Assembly: GCA_905203765.1 (NCBI GenBank)
Contig: CAJKXC010000028.1
Location: 1 to 31,112 of the forward strand
From: an uncultured Bacteroides sp.
GTDB lineage: Bacteria; Bacteroidota; Bacteroidia; Bacteroidales; Bacteroidaceae
Reading direction: 5' to 3'
Length of the DNA stretch: 31,112 nucleotides
The notes below the pieces were generated by a model that saw only the letters and a program-made list of their open reading frames with translations, was not told the DNA's origin and did no database searches. The translations under genes were made by a program, and so were the position numbers. Below are positions 1 to 7,823 of the stretch, piece by piece; the stretch's first letter is position 1, and every line of letters starts with the position of its first letter.

Positions 1-151
1 GTTTCAGTAGATTGATGAACTTATCTCCCCAGATACTCGAAATGAGCAATGCCAGGATAATCGCCATCAACGAACGGAATGATGTATAGGAGAACATCCC
101 CGCACCGGGGAAGTCATATTTGTCTAACCATTGGAATAAGTAGTACAGCAT
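1..151 (-). CDS. mraY: MraY, phospho-N-acetylmuramoyl-pentapeptide transferase (N-terminal part)
   Basis: The first 50 codons are present and the rest lies beyond the left edge. The visible protein begins MLYYLFQWLDKYDF and runs into a hydrophobic segment (SLMAIILALLISSIWG), which matches the first transmembrane helix of MraY. MraY is known to transfer phospho-MurNAc-pentapeptide to undecaprenyl phosphate at the inner membrane, making lipid I. The ATG at 151 is 24 bases after the murE stop, so the gene is probably co-transcribed with murE. The identity rests on the short N-terminus plus its place in the dcw gene order; both agree. Confidence 0.85.
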   Translation of the reverse strand, partial: MLYYLFQWLDKYDFPGAGMFSYTSFRSLMAIILALLISSIWGDKFINLLK

Positions 152-175
152 ACTTTTAAAATTAGTAGTTGGTAG

Positions 176-1624
176 TTAGTTCATTATTTCTTTTAGTATC
201 TCCTTATCGTCAAAGTGATGTTTCACCCCTTTAATCTCCTGATAGTTTTCGTGTCCCTTGCCGGCAACGAGGATAACGTCTCCCGGTTGTGCCAGCATAC
301 AGGCGGTCTTGATGGCTTCCCGGCGGTCTGTGATGCTGATTGTTTTCTGCATATCGTCTTTGTCCAGTCCTGCCAGCATATCGTTGATGATGTCTTGCGG
401 CTCTTCAAAGCGGGGATTGTCCGACGTGATGATGACGCGGTCGCTGGCTTTGGCAGCTTCCTTTGCCATAATGGGGCGCTTGCCCTTGTCGCGGTTGCCG
501 CCTGCGCCTACTACGGTGATCACTTTGCCTTTTCCTTCGAGTACTCCATGAATGGCGTTCAGTACATTGACCAGTGCATCCGGCGTGTGGGCATAATCCA
601 CAATGGCGGTGAAGCCCTTGGGAGAGCGTACGGCATCGAAGCGTCCGGCTACCGGAAGCAGGGTACTGAGGGCTACAAGCACCTCTTCCTCTTTCTTGCC
701 CAGCAATACGGCGGCACCGAATACGGCAAGCAGGTTGTAAGCATTGAACTTCCCGATGAAGTGCACTGCCAACTCCTGATTGTTGAAGTCGAGCAGCATA
801 CCTTCGAAGTGGGATTCCAAAACCTTGCCCTTGAAGTCGCTGAGGCTGCGCAGGGAGTAAGTATAGACTTTGGAACGTGTGTTCTGAGTCATCACCAACC
901 CGTTTTTGTCGTCCAGGTTCGTCAGGCTGAATGCGCTTTTGGGCATGTCGTCGAAGAACTTCTTCTTGGCTTTGAGGTAGTTCTCCACCGTCTTGTGATA
1001 GTCCAAATGGTCACGTGTCAGGTTGGTGAAGATGCCGCCGGCAAACTTCAACCCGCTGATGCGCTTTTGGGCGATGGAGTGGGAGCTGACTTCCATAAAG
1101 GCGTATTTGCAGCCGGAGTCCGCCATCTCACCCAACAGCCGGTTCAGCGTGATAGGGTCGGGAGTGGTATGTTCGGTGGGTACGGGCTGGTCGTCGATGT
1201 AGTTGCATACGGTGGAGATCAGTCCTACTTTGTAACCGAAGTAGCGGAATGTATTATATAATAAGGTAGCGATGGTTGTTTTTCCGTTGGTTCCGGTCAC
1301 ACCTACCAACTCCATCTTCGAGGTAGGGTCGCCGTAGAAGGTGGTGGCTATCTTGCCTACCGCATCTTCACTGTCCTTCACCACAATGTAGGTGATGCCG
1401 GTTTCCGGTTCTTCCGGCATTTCTTCGCAGAGCACGGCAACGGCTCCTTTTTCAATGGCTGCCGGGATATAGGCGTGTCCGTCGGTCTGTGTGCCGCGCA
1501 TCGCCATGAACAGATGTCCCGCTTCTACCAGACGCGAATCTATGTTCACTCCCGCTATCTCCATGTCTATACTTCCGGTAACTTGGACCGGTTGTATCGC
1601 TTTCAACAAATCGCTAAGTTTCAT
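176..1624 (-). CDS. murE: MurE, UDP-MurNAc-L-Ala-D-Glu:meso-diaminopimelate ligase
   Basis: This is a 482-residue Mur ligase of normal length. The ATP-binding loop GTNGKTT is at residues 111-117. The LKAKKKFF segment near 217-224 holds the lysine expected to be carbamylated. The motif DNPR is at 402-405; in this family it marks enzymes that add meso-diaminopimelate rather than lysine, so the peptidoglycan is inferred to be of the DAP type. The enzyme works in the cytoplasm and adds the third residue of the stem peptide. It sits between ftsI (35 bases upstream) and mraY (24 bases downstream). Its stop codon lies in a low-complexity CTAACTACCAACTACTAA stretch. Confidence 0.97.
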   Translation of the reverse strand: MKLSDLLKAIQPVQVTGSIDMEIAGVNIDSRLVEAGHLFMAMRGTQTDGHAYIPAAIEKGAVAVLCEEMPEEPETGITYIVVKDSEDAVGKIATTFYGDPTSKMELVGVTGTNGKTTIATLLYNTFRYFGYKVGLISTVCNYIDDQPVPTEHTTPDPITLNRLLGEMADSGCKYAFMEVSSHSIAQKRISGLKFAGGIFTNLTRDHLDYHKTVENYLKAKKKFFDDMPKSAFSLTNLDDKNGLVMTQNTRSKVYTYSLRSLSDFKGKVLESHFEGMLLDFNNQELAVHFIGKFNAYNLLAVFGAAVLLGKKEEEVLVALSTLLPVAGRFDAVRSPKGFTAIVDYAHTPDALVNVLNAIHGVLEGKGKVITVVGAGGNRDKGKRPIMAKEAAKASDRVIITSDNPRFEEPQDIINDMLAGLDKDDMQKTISITDRREAIKTACMLAQPGDVILVAGKGHENYQEIKGVKHHFDDKEILKEIMN

Positions 1625-1659
1625 ACCTTATTATATATAGTATATATTCTTGTTCTTTT

Positions 1660-3822
1660 TTAGTGTAACGTCAAGGCTATGGTTTGTCCTTTCACAATCC
1701 GGTTGCCACCCGGTATGGATTGGCTTCTCACTTTTCCCACACCGTTCAGTCTGACTTTCAAACCTCTGCTTTCCAACAGATAAACCGCATCCTTGGCACC
1801 CATGCCTACAACGCTGGGCACTGTGCTCGATGCAAGTTCCTGGTCTTTCAGCACCACCGCTTCCGGTGTAGCCTGGCTGTGTCCCCATAACTCCTTTTTC
1901 TTCTGGCCGGAGGATTCTTTCTGAACGGGGACATTCAGTTCTTTCAGCACATAAAGCGCTTCGTTCATCTCTCCGCCTTTTACGGGGGGAATGACGTTGC
2001 TGGTACTGTCTATGGCATTGCGGATGTCGAAACGCAAGTCTTTGGCATATACTCTTTCTGCAATCTTTCCGAATACGCTACCTGCCATCAGACCGCCCGA
2101 AGCCGGAAGCCCCGGTTTCTGTATGGAGACGATGCAGCTATACTTCGGTGCTTCGGAAGGGAAGTAGCCGCAGAAGCTCACGAGATAGTTCACCCGTCCC
2201 GATTTGTAACCGGCGGCTCCCTGTGAGATTTGTGCCGTACCCGTCTTGCCCGATACGGAGAACTGTTTGCTTCCCGCCGGCTTTGCCAATCCTTCGGATA
2301 CTACTTTCCGCAATATCTCGCGTATCTGTTCCAGGGTGCGGTCCGAACAGATCTTCGGGTTGATGACTTCCGTAGGATATTCCTTCACCACTTCGCCGTC
2401 CTTCACGGCTGCTTTTACAAATTTCGGGCGCACCATTGTTCCGTTGTTGGCAATGGCGTTATAGAAGGTCAGTATGTTCATGGGCGGCACCTGTGTTTCG
2501 TAACCGATGCTCATCCACGGCAAGGTGGTCTTGGCAAAGTAACGTTCTTTGGGACCTTTGATGTTCGGCTTTCCTTCTCCGGGAATTTGCAGGTGCAGGG
2601 GTTGGTCGATACTCATGCGCTTCAATCCGTCCACATACTTCTGCGGGTCGTTTTTGTAATGCTTGTCGATGAGGTAGGACACGCCCACGTTGGACGATAC
2701 TTCCAGGATGCGCGTTACGTTGATCTTGCCGTAGCCGCCGCGATGCCAGTTGTGGTCTCTCATCTTGCTGCCGTACATGTTCATGATACCGTTGCCTGTA
2801 TCCACTTCGGTGTCGGGGGTAATCTTTCCGTCTTCCAGTGCCACCATGATAGAAGCGGTTTTGAAGGTGGAGCCCGGTTCCAGCATATCGCTGATACCGT
2901 TGCTGTTCATTTCGTAATAGTTGCCGTCACTGGCTTTCATCATGTTGACGATGGCTTTCACTTCTCCCGTGGCTACTTCCATCAGGATGGCTACGCCTAC
3001 GTTGGCGTTGATTTCTTTCAGTTTGTCCACCAGTGCCTTTTCGCAGATATCCTGCATACCGACGTCGAGGGTGGATACGATGTCGCAACCGTCCACCGGC
3101 GGAAGGTCTACGATGTTCAGATACTTGTTCATCACCTTTTGGCGGTGGGTGATGCCGTCACGTCCTTTCAGCAGGGTGTCGAAGGCAAGTTCGATACCGT
3201 TGCGGGCTCCCATGGCGGTGTCGGCATAGAGTCGTCCCAGGGTTTGGGCGGCAAGTGAACCGAACGGCTTCTTGCGCTGGTTGAAAATCTGTTCGTGGAA
3301 ACCGCCTTTGTATTTGTTCATGTTGAATACGGGCAGGCGTTTCGCTTCTTTATACTGAATGTATGAGATGCGGCGGTTGCGGTTGGGCAGAATGTTGTAG
3401 TTCCGGCTCTTCATTTCCCGTCCTTTGCGCAAGTGGCTCTTGAAGGTAGCTACGCTGATGTCGGGGAAGATTTGATGAAGCCCGATGCAGATGGAGTCGA
3501 AGTTCTCTTTCCAGATGGAGTCCTTGCGCTGCTGGTCTTTCTTACGGCGCGCTTCGTCCCGTTCGCCGGACATGAAGTCCATGTAGATTTTATATTCGGG
3601 CAGCGAACTTGCCATCAGTTTGCCGTCCGATGAAAGGATGTTGCCGCGGTTGGGCTTCACCGTCACGTTTTCTTTCACGAAACGGTCGGCTACCTCGTTC
3701 CAGTATTGTCGTTCGGCAAACATAATTATGGCGCCTTTCACAACAATAGCTATCCCTACGAGTCCCAGGACGAGGACGACGAAGGAGTAGCGGGTCATTA
3801 TATTTTTCTTATTTACGGCCAA
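1660..3822 (-). CDS. ftsI: FtsI/PBP3-type penicillin-binding protein (septal transpeptidase) with C-terminal PASTA domain
   Basis: This 720-residue class B penicillin-binding protein cross-links septal peptidoglycan. It has one N-terminal membrane anchor (about residues 12-34, FVVLVLGLVGIAIVVKGAII), a pedestal/dimerisation region, and a transpeptidase domain with the three family motifs: STFK at 318-321 (catalytic S318), SSN at 376-378 and KTGT at 526-529. The last 55 or so residues (TVPSVVGMGAKDAVYLLE to the end) look like a single PASTA repeat, which proteobacterial FtsI lacks. A charged insert (about 86-150) makes it longer than E. coli FtsI. It lies 29 bases after the FtsL-like gene and 35 bases before murE, the usual Bacteroidota dcw order. 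Confidence 0.95.
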   Translation of the reverse strand: MAVNKKNIMTRYSFVVLVLGLVGIAIVVKGAIIMFAERQYWNEVADRFVKENVTVKPNRGNILSSDGKLMASSLPEYKIYMDFMSGERDEARRKKDQQRKDSIWKENFDSICIGLHQIFPDISVATFKSHLRKGREMKSRNYNILPNRNRRISYIQYKEAKRLPVFNMNKYKGGFHEQIFNQRKKPFGSLAAQTLGRLYADTAMGARNGIELAFDTLLKGRDGITHRQKVMNKYLNIVDLPPVDGCDIVSTLDVGMQDICEKALVDKLKEINANVGVAILMEVATGEVKAIVNMMKASDGNYYEMNSNGISDMLEPGSTFKTASIMVALEDGKITPDTEVDTGNGIMNMYGSKMRDHNWHRGGYGKINVTRILEVSSNVGVSYLIDKHYKNDPQKYVDGLKRMSIDQPLHLQIPGEGKPNIKGPKERYFAKTTLPWMSIGYETQVPPMNILTFYNAIANNGTMVRPKFVKAAVKDGEVVKEYPTEVINPKICSDRTLEQIREILRKVVSEGLAKPAGSKQFSVSGKTGTAQISQGAAGYKSGRVNYLVSFCGYFPSEAPKYSCIVSIQKPGLPASGGLMAGSVFGKIAERVYAKDLRFDIRNAIDSTSNVIPPVKGGEMNEALYVLKELNVPVQKESSGQKKKELWGHSQATPEAVVLKDQELASSTVPSVVGMGAKDAVYLLESRGLKVRLNGVGKVRSQSIPGGNRIVKGQTIALTLH

Positions 3823-3851
3823 TTCAGTCTATGCTTTAACGATTAACAATC

Positions 3852-4205
3852 TTATTTCTTTATCAGATACGGTGGGTTGGTGGAAGTCTGCAAATCGCTC
3901 TCTTTGGTGGATATGTACTCCTCAATGCGCGATTGGCGGCTCCGTTCCATCAGTTCCGAGCTGCGCGTCAGTGCGTCGTACTTGATGTCTATCAGTTCTT
4001 TCTTCAACCGGTCTATCTCTATCATCTGTTGCTGGCAGGCATAGCGGTTGTGTATGTAGAACAGTATGAGCACCATAATAAGCACAAGCAGTTTGGTCTG
4101 CCGACGGAAGAAGTCGGTAGCCAGAATGTCACCACCAATGATATTCTTCAGTGAGGTGCGCTTTTTTACCTTTTCGGTTTTCTTCCCTTCTTGGTTGTTT
4201 CCCAT
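3852..4205 (-). CDS. ftsL: FtsL-like cell division protein
   Basis: This is a small bitopic membrane protein: a basic cytoplasmic N-terminus, one hydrophobic helix (KLLVLIMVLILFYIHNRY), then a predicted coiled coil (QQQMIEIDRLKKELIDIKYDAL). That layout and the position between rsmH and ftsI are typical of FtsL, which bridges the divisome and activates septal synthesis. The sequence family diverges fast, so the name rests on architecture and position. I chose the ATG at 4205 because AAAGGGG lies 9 bases before it. An ATG at 4214 and a GTG at 4226 are also in frame, but the GTG lies inside a low-complexity junction repeat (4223-4256) and is less likely. Confidence 0.8.
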   Translation of the reverse strand: MGNNQEGKKTEKVKKRTSLKNIIGGDILATDFFRRQTKLLVLIMVLILFYIHNRYACQQQMIEIDRLKKELIDIKYDALTRSSELMERSRQSRIEEYISTKESDLQTSTNPPYLIKK

Positions 4206-4238
4206 TTCATTCATCCCCTTTATCACATTATCGCCTTA

Positions 4239-5168
4239 TCACTCTATCACCTTCTCTACTTTCTCTGCAATTCTCAGTTTGGCGCTGCGCGAGCGCGGGT
4301 TTCGTTCTATCTCTGCTTCATCGGGCACTATCACCTTGTTGTTTACCAACCGGAAAGGGGTCAGTACGTTTCCGAAGAAGTCTTTCTCTGCTTTACCTTC
4401 CACATTGCCGGTCTTCATGATGTTCTTCACCATGCGGTCTTCCAGCGAGTGGTAGGTGATTACTACCAGCCGTCCGCCCGGCTTCAGGGTTTCCGTTGCG
4501 GCATACAGCATCTCTTTCAGTGCTTCCATCTCCTGGTTTACTTCGATACGCAATGCCTGGAATACTTTTGCCAGTTCTTTCTTCTCGCGTTCGCGGCCGA
4601 AGAGTGGCTTGACGATTTCCAAAAATTCGCCGATGGTGGCAATTCTCTGCGTAGCCCGTGCCTTAACGATGACAGATGCCAGTTTCCGGCTGTTCTTCAG
4701 CTCGCCGTACAGATAAAAAATATCGGCCAGCTTTTCTTCTTCGTAGGTATTCACGATGTCGGCAGCGGTCAGGCCGGCACGCTTGTTCATACGCATATCC
4801 AGTGCCCCGTCGAAGCGGAAGGAGAATCCCCGTTCGCTGTCATCAAAGTGATGGGAAGATACGCCGAGGTCGGCAAGTATGGCATCCACTTTTTCGATGC
4901 CGTGATAGCGTAGGAAGTTGTGCAGGTAGCGGAAGTTGCTGCGTACGAATGTAAAATGCGGGTTGTTCACAATGTTGCGTTCCGCATCCTCGTCCTGGTC
5001 GAAGCTCAGCAGCCGGCCGCCGTCTTCCAGGCGGGACAGTATCTCGCGCGAATGTCCTCCTCCACCAAACGTTACGTCTACATACGTGCCGTCCGGACGG
5101 ATGTTCATTGCATCTACGCTCGGCATCAGCAATACGGGGATGTGATATGTTGTTTCTTCTTTCATCAT
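4239..5168 (-). CDS. rsmH: RsmH (MraW), 16S rRNA (cytosine-N4) methyltransferase
   Basis: This 309-residue SAM-dependent enzyme methylates N4 of 16S rRNA C1402 (E. coli numbering). The N-terminus HIPVLLMPSVDAMN and the SAM-binding loop DVTFGGGGHSREIL (about residues 31-44) are diagnostic, as are LADLGVSSHHFDDSERGFSF and the C-terminal NPRSRSAKLRIAEK. I start it at the ATG at 5168 (MMKEETTYHIP), 7 bases after the mraZ stop. A start 20 codons further upstream would run into mraZ and adds residues not typical of the family. The last codons (VIE, stop) are read from a GTGATAGAGTGA repeat that continues into the gap. Confidence 0.96.
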   Translation of the reverse strand: MMKEETTYHIPVLLMPSVDAMNIRPDGTYVDVTFGGGGHSREILSRLEDGGRLLSFDQDEDAERNIVNNPHFTFVRSNFRYLHNFLRYHGIEKVDAILADLGVSSHHFDDSERGFSFRFDGALDMRMNKRAGLTAADIVNTYEEEKLADIFYLYGELKNSRKLASVIVKARATQRIATIGEFLEIVKPLFGREREKKELAKVFQALRIEVNQEMEALKEMLYAATETLKPGGRLVVITYHSLEDRMVKNIMKTGNVEGKAEKDFFGNVLTPFRLVNNKVIVPDEAEIERNPRSRSAKLRIAEKVEKVIE

Positions 5169-5175
5169 CTGTTGT

Positions 5176-5652
5176 TTATAGCTTATTTTCGTCACAACAA
5201 ATATTTTCGTCTCCCAGCAGTTCTTCAAGAGCCTCGCTGAACTCGTCGGGGTTCATGAATGGTTGGTCGGCACGTTCCTTAGCCCAGATTTCTATTGTGT
5301 TGTCCACACCAATGAAGCGGACATCACTTTGTATACCCGCCATTTGCAGGTAACGTTTTGGGAGCAGGATGCGTCCGTTCCCGTCAGGGGTCATGACTTC
5401 CGCGTCACTTACGAACTGGCGGAAAATCATTTGTTGTTTGGCGTTCCATTTATTCAGTCGGCAGCGAAGTTGGTTTTGAGTGGCAAACCATACACTTTCC
5501 GGGTAGAGCACCAGGCAATCCTGATACACGTCCTTACGCAACACGAGTCTTTCTTCAGAAGCGGCTTGCAGCTGTTTCCGGAAGGTGGCCGGGATGAAAA
5601 CTCTTCCTTTTGCATCCGCCTTAGCCTCGATATTACCTAAAAATTGTATCAT
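5176..5652 (-). CDS. mraZ: MraZ, transcriptional regulator of the dcw cluster
   Basis: The protein is 158 residues long and has the two-fold MraZ/AbrB-like repeat: DAKGRVFIPATFR at 13-25 and DGNGRILLPKRYL at 90-102. The DxxGR core in each half is the family's DNA-binding signature. In other bacteria MraZ forms a ring-shaped oligomer that binds direct repeats in its own promoter and controls the division cluster. It is the first gene of the cluster here, and two perfect GTGGGG boxes spaced 10 bp apart lie 43-58 bases upstream of the start codon, which supports autoregulation. The C-terminal tail is acidic and has no recognised domain. Confidence 0.95.
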   Translation of the reverse strand: MIQFLGNIEAKADAKGRVFIPATFRKQLQAASEERLVLRKDVYQDCLVLYPESVWFATQNQLRCRLNKWNAKQQMIFRQFVSDAEVMTPDGNGRILLPKRYLQMAGIQSDVRFIGVDNTIEIWAKERADQPFMNPDEFSEALEELLGDENICCDENKL

Positions 5653-5679
5653 TTCTCACCTTATTATAATAAGCGACGG

Positions 5680-5712
5680 TAAAAATACACATTTCCCCAC
5701 AATTCCCCACAA
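5680..5712 (-). promoter_or_regulatory. mraZ promoter with MraZ operator repeats
   Basis: Read on the minus strand, GTGGGG occurs at 5710-5705 and again at 5700-5695, exactly 10 bp apart. A degenerate third copy (GTGTAT) follows at 5690-5685. E. coli MraZ is known to bind TGGGN repeats with a 10-bp period. TATTTTTA at 5687-5680 is one base off the Bacteroides -7 box TAnnTTTG, and a TTG lies at 5712-5710. The boxes therefore fill the space between the -33 and -7 elements, which suggests repression by occlusion. The promoter is inferred; the repeats are seen. Confidence 0.75.
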
Positions 5713-5905
5713 TCTTTTAACTAAAATCTTACAGATAAGTTTTCAACACCCTGTTTATTACTTATTCATTTGATAATGAAGATACTTTTATAATGCTTTG
5801 CTGGTGGGGGATAGGCGAAAGAATACTTGCATTCTTACCTGATGGGGCGTATCGGAAAGAATAGCATAGGAACGATATGCAGAAGTTCTTGGAGCTGCCC
5901 CTTTT
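5713..5905. other. Non-coding stretch upstream of mraZ with several short hairpins
   Basis: I see no credible gene here. Short inverted repeats are packed closely: AAGAAT-acttgc-ATTCTT around 5819-5836 and GCATA...TATGC around 5864-5880. They lead into the periodic array that starts near 5906. No tRNA or known riboswitch could be recognised. Confidence 0.5.
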
Positions 5906-6045
5906 AAACTTCCTCAAGGCGAAGGGCAAACTTGCTTTCCTCGTAAGATAATCTTAGAATATAACCTTTATTCTTAGGAATAAAGGTTGTATTTATAAGA
6001 ATAAAGGCTTTATTCTTATAAACAAAGGCTTTATTCCAAGTTTTG
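5906..6045. repeat. 21-22-nt-period array of palindromic units
   Basis: AAACTT recurs at 5906 and 5928, and AAAGG at 5982, 6003 and 6024 (21-nt spacing). The stretch holds two perfect inverted repeats: AACCTTTATTC at 5963-5973 with GAATAAAGGTT at 5978-5988 (4-base loop), and TTTATAAGAATAAAG at 5992-6006 with its complement at 6008-6022 around a single central G. Units starting at 5940, 5961, 5982, 6003 and 6024 align with each other over most of their length. The period is 21-22, the sequence has stops in every frame, and no gene fits. The function is unknown. Confidence 0.75.
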
Positions 6046-6150
6046 CTTGCGGGCAAGATATCTTTTGAAGCGGGGGAGAATGTCTTTCCTCAGGCACGGC
6101 AGGTACTAAGGGCTGAATTCCTATTACCCGTTCCGGCGGATATTAACACA

Positions 6151-6184
6151 AGAGGCAAACCGGATCACTCCGATTTGCCTCTTT
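6151..6184 (-). terminator. Intrinsic terminator hairpin after the ECF sigma gene
   Basis: A 14-bp stem with one mismatch (AGAGGCAAACCGGA at 6151-6164 pairing with 6169-6182) and a TCAC loop lies 50 bases past the sigma-factor stop. The T-rich tail is better on the plus strand (TTTCTTCT) than on the minus strand, so it may work in both directions. Confidence 0.65.
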
Positions 6185-6233
6185 CTTCTGACACTACTCA
6201 AAAAAATGCACTATGTTAATTGACACTGTTTGT

Positions 6234-6737
6234 CTAAACAAAATCTCTCAAGTCTTGTTGTAGCTTCTGACGGGTGAAGAAGATGCGGCTTTTCACTGTT
6301 CCCAGCGGCAATCCCAGCTTCTCGGCAATTTCACGGTATTTGAAACCGGAAACGTGCATGGAGAACGGAATCTTGTATTCGCGCGGCAGGGCATTGACAA
6401 TGCGGTGCATCTCTTTCAGGTCATAAGCACTCTCGGTGCTTTCGGAGGCAACGTCGCGCGGCAGATTGAGGTGGTAGAGGTTCTCCGTTTGGTCTACAAA
6501 CGTCTGGTCGCGTACCACTTTGCGGTAGTTATTGATGAAGATATTGCGCATGATGGTATATATCCAGCCTTTGAAATTGGTATCGGGTGTATATTTCTCT
6601 TCATTATCCAGAGCTTTGAGAGAGGTCTCTTGCAAGAGGTCGTTGGCTTCTTCGCGGTCGGAGGTTAATTTGTATGCAAAACGTAATAAATCGTCTTGAA
6701 CTCCGAGCAGGTCTTTTTTAAATGTAATACTGTTCAT
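6234..6737 (-). CDS. RNA polymerase ECF-type sigma factor
   Basis: This 167-residue protein has only sigma regions 2 and 4, as in extracytoplasmic-function sigma factors. Region 2 covers about residues 10-80, with DREEANDLLQETSLKAL and the promoter-melting segment NFKGWIYTIMRNIFINNYRK. Region 4 covers about 108-160, with a helix-turn-helix YREIAEKLGLPLGTVKSRIFFTRQKL. No anti-sigma gene lies next to it, so it is an orphan whose control is not visible. TAAACTTG on the minus strand (6789-6782), one base off TAnnTTTG, is a possible -7 box 45 bases before the start. The regulon cannot be inferred from the window. Confidence 0.93.
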   Translation of the reverse strand: MNSITFKKDLLGVQDDLLRFAYKLTSDREEANDLLQETSLKALDNEEKYTPDTNFKGWIYTIMRNIFINNYRKVVRDQTFVDQTENLYHLNLPRDVASESTESAYDLKEMHRIVNALPREYKIPFSMHVSGFKYREIAEKLGLPLGTVKSRIFFTRQKLQQDLRDFV

Positions 6738-6849
6738 ATGTGCTATGTTTTTTATTTACTTATTCGTTTGATTTGGTGTTGCAAGTTTACGAATGTTTTA
6801 CCTCGCCGACGGACGGAATCCAAACAAACTTTGGGGGAAAATCTAACAA

Positions 6850-6888
6850 TTGATAGATATTTGGTGTTTTTTGATAGATATTAGGTGT
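6850..6888 (+). repeat. Two direct repeats upstream of the glsA promoter
   Basis: TTGATAGATATTTGGTGT (6850-6867) and TTGATAGATATTAGGTGT (6871-6888) match at 17 of 18 positions and are 21 bp apart, which is two helical turns. They end 16 bases before the -33 element of the glsA promoter. This is a plausible binding site for a dimeric activator, by inference from position and period only. Confidence 0.7.
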
Positions 6889-6904
6889 AGTTTTCTGCCA
6901 AATA

Positions 6905-6937
6905 TTTGCGATTAATTAAAAAGATGAGTTAATTTTG
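6905..6937 (+). promoter_or_regulatory. glsA promoter (Bacteroides -33/-7 type)
   Basis: TTTG at 6905-6908 and TAATTTTG at 6930-6937 are separated by 21 bases, an exact match to the Bacteroides primary sigma consensus. The expected transcript starts near 6944, about 18 bases before the glsA ATG. Confidence 0.8.
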
Positions 6938-6961
6938 CGCATTCATTTCATCAAAAGAAGA

Positions 6962-7780
6962 ATGGCTGACGACTCTTTATTTTTGATTGACATAGACAAG
7001 ATACTTCGGGAGAAAGCTCCGAAGCAGTCTAAGTATATCCCTAAATTCGTCGTGTCTTATCTGAAGCGTATCGTTCACCAGGAGGAGTTGAACGTCTTTC
7101 TGACGGAGTCCAGAGACAAGGTCGGCGTTGATTTCCTGAAAGCTTGCCTGGAGTTCCTCGATGCCAACATTGTGGTGAAAGGCGAAGAGAATCTGCCCAA
7201 AGAAGGGCTTTACACTTTTGTATCCAACCACCCGTTGGGCGGTCAGGACGGAGTGGCACTGGGCTATGTGCTGGGTTCTTTCTATAACGGTAAGGTGAAA
7301 TATATGGTCAACGACCTGTTGATGAATCTGCGGGGACTGGCTCCGCTATGCATTCCCATCAACAAGACCGGCAAGCAAGCCAAAGACTTTCCGCGGATGG
7401 TAGAGGCGGGGTTTGCTTCGGACGACCAACTGATTATGTTCCCCGCCGGACTTTGCTCGCGCAGGCAGAACGGAGTGATTCGCGACCTGGACTGGAAAAA
7501 GGCATTTATAGTGAAGAGTGTTGAGGTCCATCGCGATGTCGTTCCCATCCACTTCGAAGGCCGCAACTCGAACTTCTTCTACAATCTTGCCAACGTATGC
7601 AAGGCGCTGGGCATCAAGTTCAATATCGCCATGCTTTATCTGGCGGACGAGATGCTGAAGAACCGTCATAAAACATTTACCGTCACAATAGGAAAGCCCA
7701 TTCCCTGGCAGACATTCGATAAATCGAGGACGCCGGCACAATGGGCGCAATACGTGAAGGACATTGTATATAAACTATAG
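6962..7780 (+). CDS. glsA: GlsA-like O-acyltransferase for glycine lipid synthesis (PlsC-like)
   Basis: This 272-residue protein is a PlsC/hemolysin-type acyltransferase. The catalytic block is SNHPLGGQDG (residues 88-97, His90 and Asp96), with one more residue between His and Asp than the classic HX4D. A FPAGLCSRRQ block at 160-169 corresponds to the FPEGTRS substrate-binding motif. In B. thetaiotaomicron the matching pair GlsB/GlsA makes glycine lipids, with GlsA adding the second acyl chain to N-acylglycine. I started the gene at the ATG at 6962 because an in-frame TTG at 6935 falls inside the -7 box. The next gene, glsB, follows after 43 bases. Confidence 0.88.
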   Translation: MADDSLFLIDIDKILREKAPKQSKYIPKFVVSYLKRIVHQEELNVFLTESRDKVGVDFLKACLEFLDANIVVKGEENLPKEGLYTFVSNHPLGGQDGVALGYVLGSFYNGKVKYMVNDLLMNLRGLAPLCIPINKTGKQAKDFPRMVEAGFASDDQLIMFPAGLCSRRQNGVIRDLDWKKAFIVKSVEVHRDVVPIHFEGRNSNFFYNLANVCKALGIKFNIAMLYLADEMLKNRHKTFTVTIGKPIPWQTFDKSRTPAQWAQYVKDIVYKL

Positions 7781-7823
7781 AATAGCCGTATTTTAATTAA
7801 AGAAGAACTACTAAGAAGATAAT

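Noticed and set aside
6935..6961. Upstream TTG start for glsA
   Set aside because: The TTG lies inside the -7 box TAATTTTG, ahead of the expected transcription start, so it cannot be translated from that promoter.
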